A stretch of 64,000 nt of DNA from Aspidiotus rigidus (Eukaryota; Arthropoda; Insecta; Hemiptera; Diaspididae), in assembly GCA_035079385.1 (NCBI GenBank), contig JAVHKY010000083.1:682001-746000 (forward strand), given 5' to 3'. The number at the start of each line of letters is the position of its first letter. The stretch's first letter is position 1. The position numbers and the translations under genes are program-made. Under the pieces are notes generated by a model. It ran no database searches and was not told the DNA's origin. It was given only the letters and a program-made list of their open reading frames with translations. Of this stretch, positions 53,616 to 64,000 are shown one piece after another.

Positions 53616-55697
53616 CCCGTGAATTTTTTCCGAGTCTCTCCCCTTCATGTGCAGCTTTGCAGCCGAACTTTTCAAGTCTATCTTTTCTCCTCCGTAGGCT
53701 CGATGGTCAAAATTTTCCACAGACAGCCTAAGATCAACTTTTGACACTTTCATGTCTTTGGTGACCTCCTTCTCCACTCTAGATCTGTATCGGGTGCCCA
53801 AGCTCGTAGCGAGCGTCTCAGATTAACATACAGTATAATATGACTGTTAGTAGGCTAAGAATGACGCCAAACGAGTCAAGTCACCTTCCTCATATAAACA
53901 TAGCTTGGAGGACAACATTTTTCTGAGTTTATTTCTTCTTATCGAAAATTTCTCAAGCTTCCTTCTCAATTTATAGAGCTTTTTTCCAAGCCCTTCCCCT
54001 CCTTCTTAATGTGTCAAGCGTTAATCACATATCAGAACAGAACTATGTGCAGGAAATCAAGACAGTGTCAAACAGTTGAAAAAATTGGTTCTAAAATACA
54101 GTACATAGAAGAATTCCGGGGTTATAAAGATTCCTTTATTCAAGTCGTACTCAATGAGACGATATTTTATCGCGAACAGCCCATATTTTTATTGATTTAC
54201 TTGACCGTCGATTTCGTCGTTGAAATTTATGCTGTTATATGCCACAGCGAAATTTTGAAAGATCGCTTGATTTATTGCTCAACCGAAAATGAAATATACG
54301 CTCCCGTAAAATCCTGAGGATCATCCTCTAATGAGGTCGTACGATTAAATTATAGGCAGCCAAAAGACCCTTCGTGGACTATTTTATGTATTTACAACAA
54401 GGGAATAAAAAGTTTGTACTTATGCTATTGTCTCATGGAAATGCAGATCGTGTATACAATTAATATGTCACTTGAAGTTGTGTACCAATAGAATAATTAT
54501 GTGGTGGGTGATGTTCATCGAATTACTTCCGGAAATTACTTTTTATGATGTACGGAATCCAATCAAACTTCTCGATCGAAATAGGAACCTGATGTTGCAA
54601 TGTACAATACAGTAGAGGTATAAAGGAAATCTATACGTCATCAACATCACATTTTCGCACGAAATTTCATTAAAACTTACGAGTCTCTCATTGGTATCTT
54701 ATTTGCTACTAGACTCCCTCGGTGAACGCTATTTCATTCTCGGGAATGGAAGTTGAGGTTTGTTCGCTAATGATAGGAAACTGCAGGACATACTTCCAGT
54801 GTTCTATAGCAGATAGATCGATGAGAATTCAACTTTTACTTTCGTTTTACAGGGTAGGTATGTCCCTTGGTGATTCTCTACTCATACCTACGTTCAGTTT
54901 AAATTTTCCTGACAAATATCCATGCGAACCATTAATAAAGGAATACGCGACTAAAATTTGTCATAACTCATAACAAACGCCAATAAGATTTGTTGTTATA
55001 TTGGAACTGTTTTCCTTCTTCATTGACAACTCTTGGGATTCATGAAGTTATCGTTTTATTCAATCGGAATGTATAATACAATATTGGCGCAATGGAGAAA
55101 AGTTTCTTTCATCGTCTCGAATGAAGAATGTTGTATGCTTTTTTAAGTGACGTATTGCCTCACTTACTACGCTAAAAACGTTAAAGTTTTTCCAAAACTT
55201 ATCGTTTACCATTATCTAAACGTTCGAGTATTATACTACCGTGCGAGAGTAAAGTGTATTTGTTACTTCAATTCCGAAAGGATTATAAAAGTTATTATTT
55301 GCATTCAAATTTTGTTATAGAAGATTGATATTGATTTATAACACATATTAAATCTTCACAAGTGCATGTGTTGGCGAAAGATTTAGTTTTCCTCGGATAC
55401 TGTTGGGGTAAAAATGTCTTATACGTTGATCTTTTACTTGAAACTTATTTTCTGATGTGATGATGTTTGTTTAAACGTTATAATGAACTTTTAATTCGTC
55501 ACAGTCTTCAAATCAATTTTTGATTTATTTGGGTGCTAAATCCTTTTCCAAGCGGGTTGAACGTGTTACGATTGTTGTAAAAAGAGTTCGATTGAAAACC
55601 TGTAATGATCAATCTTCATGATTATAAGAGGAAGAAAAAACTTCGATCGATCACTGAACTATCATAAGTCGAGAATATGCATTGATGTAAACTTTTT
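53616..55697. other. Intronic, no gene recognised
   Basis: Starts with a dispersed-repeat continuation (CTCCCCTTCATGTGCAGC near 53637). The rest has only short unassigned open frames (54009-54317, 54722-54973). Confidence 0.35.
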
Positions 55698-57166
55698 AAA
55701 GGCTTTTGGTGTGTGGAAGAATACGCGAGTAAATTGAAGCGTACCCTCTTCTCGCGTCCTTCTCGAAAATGTATGGGTTTTTCGAAATAGGATTCCACTC
55801 TCTCCTGTAGTTCTCTATGTACCTTTCCTAAATCCTATCGATGACGTCACCCACTGTGATGGAATCACATTCTACTCAAACTCTTGACTTTTCTTGTTGC
55901 TTTTCGGAAATCCGCCCCATATGAAAATTTATTTGAGCCAACCCAACGAATTATGTCAACCAACTTGGAGTCGATCTAATTCGTCTACAAATAATATTAA
56001 CTATTACAATTTAAATTATGGCTGAATATTTTGATTTTTTCATAAAAATTCAACATCTATAATTTTTATTTTGATATTTCTTTATATATTACGTAGATTA
56101 ATTTAAAAATATTTTATAAATACAAAAATATGGTATTCTGATTTAATTATAATAATTAATCGATTTTTTTTTCAATTTATTTTATTTCAGCAATTATAAT
56201 TTCAATAATATCCTTAATTCATTTAATTATCTTACATATCAATAAATCATCAAATCCTTTAAATTTAAATAGTAATAGTGATCAAATTAATTTAAATACT
56301 TTATTTATTTTTTAAAGATATAATAATAGCTTATTATCAATATTCTTGTATATTTTTTAAATAATTATTATAATCTTAGCATTAAAAGTAAATAATCTAG
56401 GTAATATTAATCGAATAATAATATTTAAAAGTACAAACCATAGGTAGTGTTAGTATTCCATACTTGTCTAATGCTCTTCTTTACCGTGATACGGCATACC
56501 TTTGTCGCTGGACAACTATTAAAATCATATTTCCACATTTCTGTTACTTTTACGACTCAAAGCGAGAATCCGTTGTCTACCACCCAAAACCCTCGTTTTG
56601 GATCATAAAATTGTCCTTATTTATTCCTAACAATAGGGGTGATCCGACAAGATAGTCGAGTTGGTGCAACTAGATTTAATTAGCTGACTTAATACGTATT
56701 GAGGTATGTCGGTAGGATTAACTTCTTGAATCTTCGCCTTTGATCATAAAACGTCTAAACGCGTTTTGGAAATCATGTGGTCAATCGTAAAAGGGTTAAG
56801 ACGAGACAAGAACAATTTCGAGAGACGCTTCGAGATCGCTACCGAACCCCTTTTCTTATAAAAGCTCCTCGAAGCTAAGACAAGTAGTCAGTCAGTCAGT
56901 CGTAATCTCTGAATCCAAGTCCGGACGAAGTAGCGTCAATCGCATAGTAAGAACGTATCATTTTTTGTATTTATTTCAAAGAATAAACAATCTTTATTTC
57001 TCGTGCTCGATCGATTGGAAGCTAACAGTAGAACCAGAATATTTTTTATTTTTTTATTCAATTTTATGTACTATATTAATAATAAATTATTAGGTTTATT
57101 CATAACAATAAAATCGATTATTATTTTTTTTTTTACCAAATTTAAATAAATCAAAAATCTTTATTA
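55698..57166 (+). pseudogene. Numt-bearing tandem duplication, copy 1
   Basis: First of three direct copies. It opens GGCTTTTGGTGTGTGGAAGA, then CACTGTGATGGAATCACATT, and continues into cytochrome b from about 56015. Read with mitochondrial code: NYGWIFWFFHKNSTSIIF, then a jump to NRFFFQFILF and LTYQ-like segments. The middle of cytochrome b is deleted. A solo LTR (56448-57027) interrupts it before ILRSINNKLLGLF-like sequence at 57060-57120. Confidence 0.75.
56448..57027 (+). mobile_element. Solo LTR, 580 bp, with 4-bp target duplication
   Basis: Begins TGTTAG and ends CTAACA, flanked by GTAG at 56444-56447 and 57028-57031. The sister copy at 57838-57850 has the junction without the insert. 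The LTR carries a TATAAAA box at 56857-56863, a CAGTCAGTCAGTCGT start-like region at about 56889 and AATAAA at 56982-56987, so sense is +. It inserted after the triplication. Confidence 0.9.
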
Positions 57167-58155
57167 TGAATTTTGAAGGCTTTTGGTGAGTGGAAGAATA
57201 CGCGAGTAAATTGAAGCCCTCTATGTACCTTTCCTAAATCCTATCAGTGACGTTACCCACTGTGATGGAATCACATTCTACTCAAACTCGTGACTTTTCT
57301 TGTTGTTTTTTGGAAATCCGCCCCATATGAAAATTTATTTGAGCCATCCCAACGAATTATGTCAACCGACTTGGAGTCGATCTAATTCCTCTACATAATA
57401 TGGTATTTATTACAATTTAAATTATGGCTGAATATTTTGATTTTTTCATAAAAATTCAACATCTATAATTTTTATTTTGATATTTCTTTATATATTACAT
57501 AGATCAATTAAAAAAATTTTTATAAATACAATAATATGGTATTCTGATTTAATTATGATAATTAACCGATTTTTTTTTCAATTTATTTTATTTCAGCAAT
57601 TATAATTTCAATAATATCATTAATTCATTTAAATATCTTACATATCAATAAATCATCAAATCCTTTAAATTTAAATAGTGATTAAATTAATTTGAATACT
57701 TCATTTATTTTTAAAGATATAATAATAGCTTATTATCAATATTCTTATATATTTTTTTAATAATTATTGTAATCTTAGCATTAAAAGTAAATAATCTAGA
57801 TAATATTAATCGAATAATAATATTATTTAAAAGTACAAACCATATAGAACCAGAATATTTTTTAAAATTGGTTCAAATTCTTGTCCAGACGGTTATCTAA
57901 AAAATTTTTTTAATAAAAAACTTCACGCCACTTAATCTAGACCCCAAAGATGAAGAAACGTCGGTCGCCTTGTAAAAAATAAAAGTTTTGACGGATGTGG
58001 CGTGAAGTTTTTTTTATCAAAAAGAAGAATTTATTCAATTTTATGTTCTATTAATAATAAATTATTAGGTTTATTCATAACAATAAAATCGATTATTATT
58101 TTATTATTTTTTTTTTTTTTGCCAAATTTGAATAAATCAAAAATCTTTAGAATAA
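57167..58155 (+). pseudogene. Numt-bearing tandem duplication, copy 2
   Basis: Same order as copy 1: GGCTTTTGGTGAGTGGAAGA flank, NYGWIFWFF cytochrome b segment at about 57415, and NRFFFQFILF region. It is then interrupted by a MITE (57861-58027) before ILCSINNKLLGLFITIKS at 58020-58095. A deletion removes part of the flank near 57208. Confidence 0.75.
57861..58027. mobile_element. MITE-like insert with CTTCACGCCAC inverted ends
   Basis: AAAAAACTTCACGCCAC near 57914-57930 and GTGGCGTGAAGTTTTTT near 57997-58014 are inverted. The segment is absent at the corresponding place in copy 1. Exact ends lie in T/A runs and are uncertain. Confidence 0.6.
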
Positions 58156-59455
58156 TTTTGAAGGCTTTTGGTGAGTGGAAGAATACGCGAGTAAATTAAA
58201 GCGTACTCTCTTTTCGCATACTTCTCGAAAATGTATGGGTTTTTCAAAATAGGAATCCACTCTCTCCTGTTAGTAGTTCTCTATGTACCTTTTCTAAATC
58301 CTATCGATGACGTCACGCACTGTGATGGATTCACATTCTACTCAAACTTGTGACTTTTCTTGTTGTTTTTCGGAAATCCGCCCCATATGAAAATTTATTT
58401 GAGCCAACCCAACGAATTATGTCAACCGACTGGGAGTTGATCTAATTCGTGTACATATAATATTTATTACAATTTAAATTATGGCTGAATATTTTGATTT
58501 TTTCATAAAAATTTAACATCCATAATTTTTATTGTGGTATTTCTTCATATATTACATAGATAAATTTAAAAAAATTTATAAATATAAAAATATGGTATTC
58601 TGACTTATTTATAATAATTAATCGATTTTTCTTTCAATTCATTTTATTTCAGCAATTATAATTTTAATAATACATATCATTAATTCATTTAATTATCTTA
58701 CATATCAATAAATCGTCAAATGCTTTAAATTTAAATAATAATAGTGATCAAATTAATTTAAATATGTATTTTATTTATTTTTAAAGATATAATAATAAGT
58801 TATAACCAACATTCTTATATATTTTTTCAATAATTAATAATATAATCTTACCCTTAAGAATAAATAATCCAGATAATTTTAATCAAATAATAATATTTAA
58901 AACTCCGAACCATATTAATAATAGATTATTAGTTTTATTTATAACAATAAAATCAATTACTTTTTTCAACGAACTTAAATAAATCAAAAATCTTTAATAA
59001 TGAATTAATTTTAATTAGAAAAATATTTATTAAAATTTCAATTATATTAATAATTTTAATTTCTTTTATTGGTTCATTACCATCTGAAGAACCTTATATT
59101 CGTATAATTGTAAATCAATTGATGATTATCCATTATATGATGTTTATTATAATTTATACTCAAAAATTAATTAATAATAGAATTATTAAATCGAAATCTT
59201 CTATTTAATCATTTATTAAAAAAATATTATAATTGTTAATTAAATGAAAAAATCATATTCAAATATTCCACTATGAATAAAATTATAAACCTAATTGATC
59301 CTAATTCTAAATTAAATTCAGAAATAAGTTCAGATTCCCTTTCATAAAAGTCAAATGGAAGTTGTAATAATTCTATTGATAAAATTATTAATCATAATAA
59401 ACAAAAATTAAAAATTAATATGATACAAACTTAAATATTTTCGATACATAACAAA
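58156..59455 (+). pseudogene. Numt-bearing tandem duplication, copy 3, cytochrome b to ND1
   Basis: Same flank, then NYGW region (58480), NRFFFQF-like region (58620), the IGSLPSEEPYI C-terminal region of cytochrome b (about 59073-59105), and finally ND1 on the complement. The gene order cytochrome b then reverse-strand ND1 is that of insect mitochondrial genomes, confirming mitochondrial origin. Confidence 0.8.
59230..59400 (-). pseudogene. Numt: ND1 fragment
   Basis: The minus strand reads PFDFYERESELISEFN, then IILFMVEYLNM. This is the conserved ND1 PFDFAEGESELVSGFN and LIFLAEY region. No full ND1 is present. Confidence 0.8.
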
Positions 59456-59865
59456 TATATGCAGATGAACTAGTTCACATAACCTAGTGTACCGAACCAG
59501 TTTGGATTTTTCACAATGACGTTATCAAAGACCTTGAAATTTTATCGGGTTGGGGGGAGGGATAAGTTACGATGTACTGCTGAAGCTTGTGTGTATAGAA
59601 AAGGCAGATACTAGCTTAGATATACTCAAGGTTGAGAGGCGGACAAGTGGAGGGAGTGAGGTAGTCAGCCTAATAACCTAATATCCGGTTGATTAGATTT
59701 ACACTGGACGAAGAAACTGTGGATGGGAGCTACTAGAAGGAGGCGAACGAGTGAAGCTAGTCAGGCTATTAGAGCTAGGTACACTTATACTAGGCTTAGA
59801 ATTACTGGTGGAGGGTCGTTACCATGACGTCATTCAAGAGTCGATATTATGATTGGTGAAATCAC
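59456..59865. repeat. Duplicated numt flank (paralogue of 40511-40945)
   Basis: Same ordered phrases as the segment at 40511-40945, diverged by substitutions and small indels. Confidence 0.75.
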
Positions 59866-59869
59866 TACG

Positions 59870-59925
59870 AAATCATGATTGAACCAGCGAGTCATCAAAA
59901 TATGAATCATTCTCGTAGACAGCCC
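59870..59925 (-). pseudogene. Family A Penelope, last ~15 codons
   Basis: The minus strand reads VYENDSYFDDSLVQ then stop, almost identical to the end of the ORF at 27612-29900 (VYENDSHFDDSLVQS). Confidence 0.65.
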
Positions 59926-60065
59926 CTTCAATGAGCTAAATATGCAACGCTTCAAACACCATAAGACTCAGAACGTCCTAACATATTCCAAGTCCACCTC
60001 GTATCATATACGTCCCCCATAAAACAGGTTCCCTGCCTCCTCTCGTTCAATTCCCTCCCGCAAGT
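59926..60065. repeat. Dispersed repeat copy
   Basis: CCCCTTCAATGAGCTA, TATGCAACGCTTCAAACAC and CATAAAACAGGTTCCCTG, as at 50.9-51.2 kb. Confidence 0.55.
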
Positions 60066-60074
60066 TTTCTATTG

Positions 60075-60205
60075 GGCCTCCGGACCATAAGGTCAAGGTT
60101 TAACTTGATATCATTAACTCTGGTCAGATGCTTGATCGTCACAAGTTGTCGTTGAAATAAGCTTTTTAACGAAACAATCTTGTGGGCAACAAGACAGAAA
60201 GACGA
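60075..60205 (-). pseudogene. Family A Penelope fragment
   Basis: The minus strand reads HKIVSLKSLFQRQLVTIKHL then TRVNDIKLNLDLMVRRP, matching ELVTIKHLARVNQVKVDIDL and MVRRR of the intact ORF. Confidence 0.65.
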
Positions 60206-60269
60206 CCCGTATGAAGATCATGAAAAAAGTGCGCCGAAAGGGACGGAGACTGGCTTGCACGATCGGTAC

Positions 60270-60855
60270 CCTAGCTAGGAACGACTAAGAACGACTTCCT
60301 CGACTTCCGCATCTCCCTCACGATGGACGGACACTCCTTTGGCATCTACAGGAAACCGACCTCCTCCGACCTTTAGATCGATTCTACTTCTTTCTGTCAC
60401 TTTCGTCACGAAGAGACTCCGTATATGGCGATTATTCATCGACTTGTATCTCTCCCTCTTGAGGATGCCTCTTTCCTTCGTGAACTCAATACCATTAAAC
60501 ATCTTGCCCATCTTTATGGTGTACGCCTCGACGTCAAAAAGCTAATTCAGCCCAATTGATTTGTTAGTCCCTTTGACAGGTGAACTATGTGCCAAGTTCC
60601 CCCTCCCCTTCCCTTTCCTCAAATAAGATGAAGTCAATCCGTCTCCCTTATTTGGGGAAATTCATCAGCGAACTGCCTGAGATCCTTAAGGCTTTCAATT
60701 TTAAGCCTGGTTCGTATAAGCTCCGGTCTTTAAAAACCCACTTAGCTTCACCCTAAAGACCCGATCTCTCTTTCAGGGAAATGTGGCGTGTACAGATTTT
60801 CTTGTCCTGATTGCCCGGCGGTTTATATTGGTGAAACAGTGAGAAACTTGTGATC
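60270..60855 (+). pseudogene. Decayed Penelope-like RT thumb and GIY-YIG (another lineage)
   Basis: The plus strand reads DFLDFRISLTMDGHSFGIYR, then LNTIKHLAHLYGVRLDVKKL, IRLPYLGKFISELPEILKAF and, frameshifted, CGVYRFSCPDCPAVYIGETV. The order equals the thumb and GIY-YIG nuclease of Penelope-like proteins. It diverges from families A and B and has stops; no catalytic palm is present. Confidence 0.7.
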
Positions 60856-61523
60856 CTGAGGCGCCCTCCAACTATGACGTCATCAGCTAGTGACATCATC
60901 AACCCCGAGTCTGATTTAGAAATTTGCGAGCTCAGTTCACCTTCCCTCATCCGTCTGCCAGTACACACGCCTACATTAACCCAAGGACGAGGGCTCACTC
61001 AGCTGGATAGCTTATCTTGCAGTACCCCACGCCTATATTATTCAAAAGAACGGGAGCGAGTGAGCCTCTCCGATAATGCATTTCAAATTCCACAAGTTGT
61101 TTATATTGTATCCAGTTGGAGTAGGTTGGAGGTGTGCAAGAAGAAAGATGTTGAAATTATTATCATTTTGTAACCCAGTGGTTCGCAGATTTATTGGCCA
61201 GAAACGACCGTAGAGAGTCGGCAAGAAATGGCGAACGATCATTTACGGTTCAACTATTCGGTCCCTCCGTGCGTAGTTTTGTATGAGACGCACCTTTCTG
61301 TGTTTCTCATAAAATATTTTGATTTAAGCGAATTATATTGTGAAAAACTTTCACATTCCAAACAAGATACTATGTTCGAGAGCTCGACAGTATTATAGTC
61401 GAATCGTTTATCGAAATCAATCAAATCGGAATGCTCGCGCATGAGAATATGCGAACCGTCCGTTTTTCCTGCCATAAAGTAAGGGTCAAATAATTCGAAT
61501 CGTTTTGTTCTACTTGTTAACAG
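60856..61523. other. Intron end, no gene recognised
   Basis: TGACGTCATCA at 60877 and a related TGACATCATCAA follow the Penelope relic. The 3' splice site TTGTTAACAG ends at 61523. Confidence 0.4.
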
Positions 61524-61698
61524 GTAATAATATGGTGATGAACCGCAAAAGACCGCTGCTCTCGGGAGCTGGTACGGGAACGAGATTATTCATGTCACCG
61601 ACGAAACGTACCGTATTATCAATACTCGCACGCGCAAAAGCAGCTCAAAGTAAAGACCTTATAGCAGGATACTCTCATCATCCGCATATCTCCTCCGA
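61524..61698 (+). CDS. KHDRBS-like: KHDRBS/Sam68-like KH protein, C-terminal exon 4
   Basis: 175-bp exon, phase 1 in and phase 2 out, joining Gly from the exon ending at 17900. It encodes NNMVMNRKRPLLSGAGTGTR followed by TKRTVLSILARAKAAQ. A short K-x-V-x-SIL-x-RA-like helix near the C-terminus is, as I recall, shared by insect members of this family. The donor GTGAGT follows at 61699. If not spliced, the frame runs Ser-Ser-Glu-stop (TGA at 61700-61702), giving a slightly shorter protein. The join across 43.6 kb rests on matching phase, domain expectation and absence of alternative exons between. Confidence 0.75.
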
Positions 61699-62034
61699 GT
61701 GAGTAGCTACTTAGTTACGTTAATTAAAATCCAAAGCTGAAGAATTGACTGCGAATGGACCTCCATTTACAAAAGACGAGGCATCCGGTGCACAAAAGGC
61801 CTCTCTGATTACTTTTTACATACGCGCTGTATTTCATTTACCCTAGGTAAAGTTCAGTGTAGATAGACCCGAAGTATTTTTGTCTTCACGATTTTCGTAA
61901 CAATTTAAATGTTCTCTCGTTTTTCCTATTATTAGACGGAACAATGAGAGCACGAAATTATTTTGAAAATAGTTAGCACTGTTATGTTCAAGGCTGTCTA
62001 TCTGAAACGATGCACGAGCTACCCAAAATTTTAG

Positions 62035-62233
62035 GTACCGCCGACAAACTATTCGCGAGTTCGCTAATGTATACGCGGAATATCTACGCGCTTATCCCCG
62101 TATTATGTATCTTAAATCAGACAAGTATCTGGAAGTGTTTGAAAATTTGAGTGAGAAGGAATTCGCTATGGTTACGACCACGCGGCCGCTAATTCGTGCC
62201 CTCCAGCGGGGAACGATTACGCGCAAATCTTAA
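62035..62233 (+). CDS. KHDRBS-like: KHDRBS-like gene, probable last coding exon
   Basis: After an AG at 62033-62034 the frame stays open for 65 codons from YRRQTIREFANVYAEYLRAY to the stop TAA at 62231. The phase (GA + G gives Glu) matches exon 4, and the five exons together give 1032 coding bases. Composition is that of a folded helical segment rich in Tyr, Arg and Glu. I do not recognise it in the family. The acceptor has a weak pyrimidine tract (CCCAAAATTTTAG). An alternative is that exon 4 is terminal and this ORF is unrelated. Confidence 0.6.
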
Positions 62234-62372
62234 TATCCGAGGCACGTACTCGCTTATCACAATACTATAGAAAACAGATGACGATTTTTAAATACACGAA
62301 AATTTTATTCAAAAGAAGAACAGAAAATGTTTTCACATGCGAGTATACGCTCGGTCATAAATCATTTTTTGA

Positions 62373-62532
62373 AATAAAGTCTCTCGATCACGTCGTAAGA
62401 GAAATACTCACGTCTTCGCATTACTGTGTGAGCGTGCAAACGCGCATTTTGAAAAATATTTATTTGCGGTGTTTTCCGGATGTTAGATGACGTGTGGAAA
62501 ATGTTTTTACGTCGCTAACCTATTTCAATAAA
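62373..62532 (+). promoter_or_regulatory. Candidate polyadenylation signals
   Basis: AATAAA at 62373-62378 and 62527-62532, about 140 and 294 bases after the stop codon of the last exon. Confidence 0.5.
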
Positions 62533-63329
62533 GTATCGTCGTGGCTCATTTTGTGAATACCAAGTAATAGATTTCCATGTAAAAGTGAAAAGGTTTATTC
62601 GCGAAATCGAAAGTTGACGGGATTCAGAAATGTTAAATCCTCAAAAATCGACTGGTCGTTCTTTCCGATCAAGCTAACAATAGCTTAAGTGACTTGATGA
62701 AGGATTGACGGCAAATCGAAGTTTCTCCTTGATCATTGTTTTACAAAGGAGGACCTCATTCATACGTTTCGGAAAAACTCTCGAAAATTGTCAATACGAA
62801 TTAGAGGCAATCTTTTCCATGTACATTCGGACCAGGTCAACTTTCGTGCCCCATACTGAACTTCGACAAAAATAAGTCTAAAACTAATTTTAGCGATACC
62901 GTTCAAACTTTTTCGAACTCTATTTTACTGAACGAAGTTCTTATATTTCGTTCAAATCTGCTCGGAAATTGAATATTTCGATTCAAAATTTCCTGGAATG
63001 GGAGAAATCACTAAAATTGTTGACTGTCAATGTTAAAAAATTTTTCAGATCTCTGCAAAGGTGTATTAAATAATGATATTTCATCGTGTCTCTTACTAAC
63101 TATGACGTCATCAATAATTCGGGTTATCTTTCCAAAAGCTAATTAAGAAAATTCAAACTGATGACGTCACGAACTAATGACGTTATGGATGGTGATGACG
63201 TCACAATCAGATTCAACGGATGATGTTGACGTCAAAAAAGAGGTTTAAACTGGTTGATGTCTTTATTGTGCCTCTATCCGCTATCACAAAATTTTCTGGC
63301 AGAGTCAAATGATTAAAGATCATGTTCAT
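62533..63329. other. Downstream of the gene; TGACGTCA cluster
   Basis: No gene recognised. TGACGTCA-type palindromes occur at about 63104, 63164 and 63199, with near-matches at 63178 and 63228. The same word marks dispersed repeats elsewhere in the window. Confidence 0.4.
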
Positions 63330-64000
63330 GATGACAGAATACTCACAGAGTAGAGTAAACGAAAAACCAATTACAAAGACCGCAGATATAAAAGAGAAGA
63401 TGCGAGATCTTTCGGTTAACAAACCATCATCGGGCAAAGTTAGAACGCCACTGATCCAGATACGACTCATAAAACAGAATACCAACGAGATCAGGATTGA
63501 ACGAGCGAGCCCTCGCGAGGTGACTCAAACTCGTAGACCAATTCAACTAAACCTTCGTCGGGAAAATACCTGTTGAGTACGGTGACATCGTCACTGTTCA
63601 GATGACGCACTATTTCGATATTTTCCAAAGCAACGCGCTTGAAGTAAGAATTCTCCTTGTGGAGGAGGGTAGCCGAACCTTCCTTGAAACTATGACCACT
63701 GGAGATAAGGTGGTCCGCAAAGGCCGAATCACCCAAATTACCTTTCTTCCAGGCTTTAAGGTGCTCCTCTACTCGAATTCAAAGATGGCGACCCGTCTCG
63801 CCTATGTATACGCCGTTACAATCCTTACACTCCAATTTGTACACCCCGCTCCTCTCCCCCCGTGGGATGGGGTCCTTTAGCCTAACAAACAAACCCTTCA
63901 CAGTAGTGAGGTTATAAAAAGCAGGCCTGAAGCCAAAGGGGCGGAGGACACGAGTCAGCTTGGATGAAAACTCACCCAAAAACGGGAGCTTGATCCAACG
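63330..64000 (-). pseudogene. Family A Penelope element, 3' end, runs off the window
   Basis: The minus strand reads GEFSSKLTRVLRPFGFRPAF, then GERSGVYKLECKDCNGVYIG and the C-terminal SAFADHLISSGHSFKEGS to a stop at 63491. A TGA at 63779-63781 interrupts the nuclease between GETGRHL and IRVEEHLKAW; both flanks are in the same frame, so one substitution inactivated it. The 3' UTR to the left carries the hammerhead-like core at 63409-63433. The RT lies beyond the window. Confidence 0.85.

Larger units (their letters stand above)
17901..61523 (+). other. Intron 3 of the KHDRBS-like gene, 43.6 kb
   Basis: Phase-1 intron from GTAAAT at 17901 to TTGTTAACAG ending at 61523. The phase match (G + GT gives Gly) and the in-frame continuation are the evidence for joining. 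All transposons and numts at 19-60 kb lie inside it. Confidence 0.75.

Noticed and set aside
54009..54973. Two ORFs (102 and 83 codons) as possible exons
   Set aside because: No recognisable family, no convincing splice context, and length is within chance expectation for AT-rich DNA.
56464..56655. 63-codon ORF within the solo LTR
   Set aside because: It lies entirely in LTR sequence upstream of the TATA box and shows no coding resemblance.
1..64000. tRNA or rRNA genes, bacterial-style operons, ribosome binding sites
   Set aside because: None seen by eye. The sequence is eukaryotic with spliced exons, so ribosome binding sites and operon logic do not apply; a covariance scan was not possible here.

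Overview
The window is eukaryotic nuclear DNA from an insect. It shows spliced exons with GT/AG borders, long AT-rich introns, Penelope-like retroelements, Helitrons and nuclear copies of a very AT-rich mitochondrial cytochrome b/ND1 segment. A hymenopteran is my best guess, but that is inference only.

One host gene runs the length of the window on the + strand: a KHDRBS/Sam68-like (quaking-related) STAR-family KH RNA-binding protein. Five exons keep reading frame across four introns (2587-2703, 16459-16605, 17507-17900, 61524-61698, 62035-62233). They total 1032 coding bases (343 residues plus stop). The 5' exons (Qua1 and the first half of the KH domain) lie upstream of the window. The intron between exons 3 and 4 is 43.6 kb and holds most of the mobile DNA.

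Intron 1 (2704-16458) carries a TA-flanked MITE (3534-4230), decayed Penelope fragments, a GC-rich ~100-bp minisatellite (8245-8655), a fold-back element (9240-9420) and a 3.3-kb array of a 48-bp unit (11871-15180). Because 48 is 16 codons, this array leaves long open frames on both strands; they are not genes.

The 43.6-kb intron contains, in order: a decayed Penelope copy split by a ~158-bp tandem repeat (20968-23010); two head-to-tail non-autonomous Helitrons (23567-25491); a nested complex at 27610-33952; a second Penelope copy broken by a truncated Penelope insert and a solo LTR (33985-35956); numt blocks (38140-40510 and three tandem copies at 55698-59455); two LINE remnants (43480-46010); a 2.9-kb terminal-inverted-repeat transposon inside a Penelope fragment (47703-50644); and an inverted-dimer Penelope element (51254-53604). 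The nested complex is a Penelope element with inverted terminal copies. It was hit by a second, intact-looking Penelope element and by a Mutator-like element with a 9-bp target duplication.

Three Penelope ORFs look long enough to have been recently coding: 762 aa at 27612-29900, 695 aa at 31579-33666, and a 5'-truncated 492-aa ORF at 51433-52911 on the - strand. All join a reverse transcriptase to a C-terminal GIY-YIG endonuclease. Their 3' UTRs share a hammerhead-ribozyme-like core. Target-site duplications and interruptions allow a relative insertion history to be read directly. I found no tRNA, rRNA or CRISPR locus.
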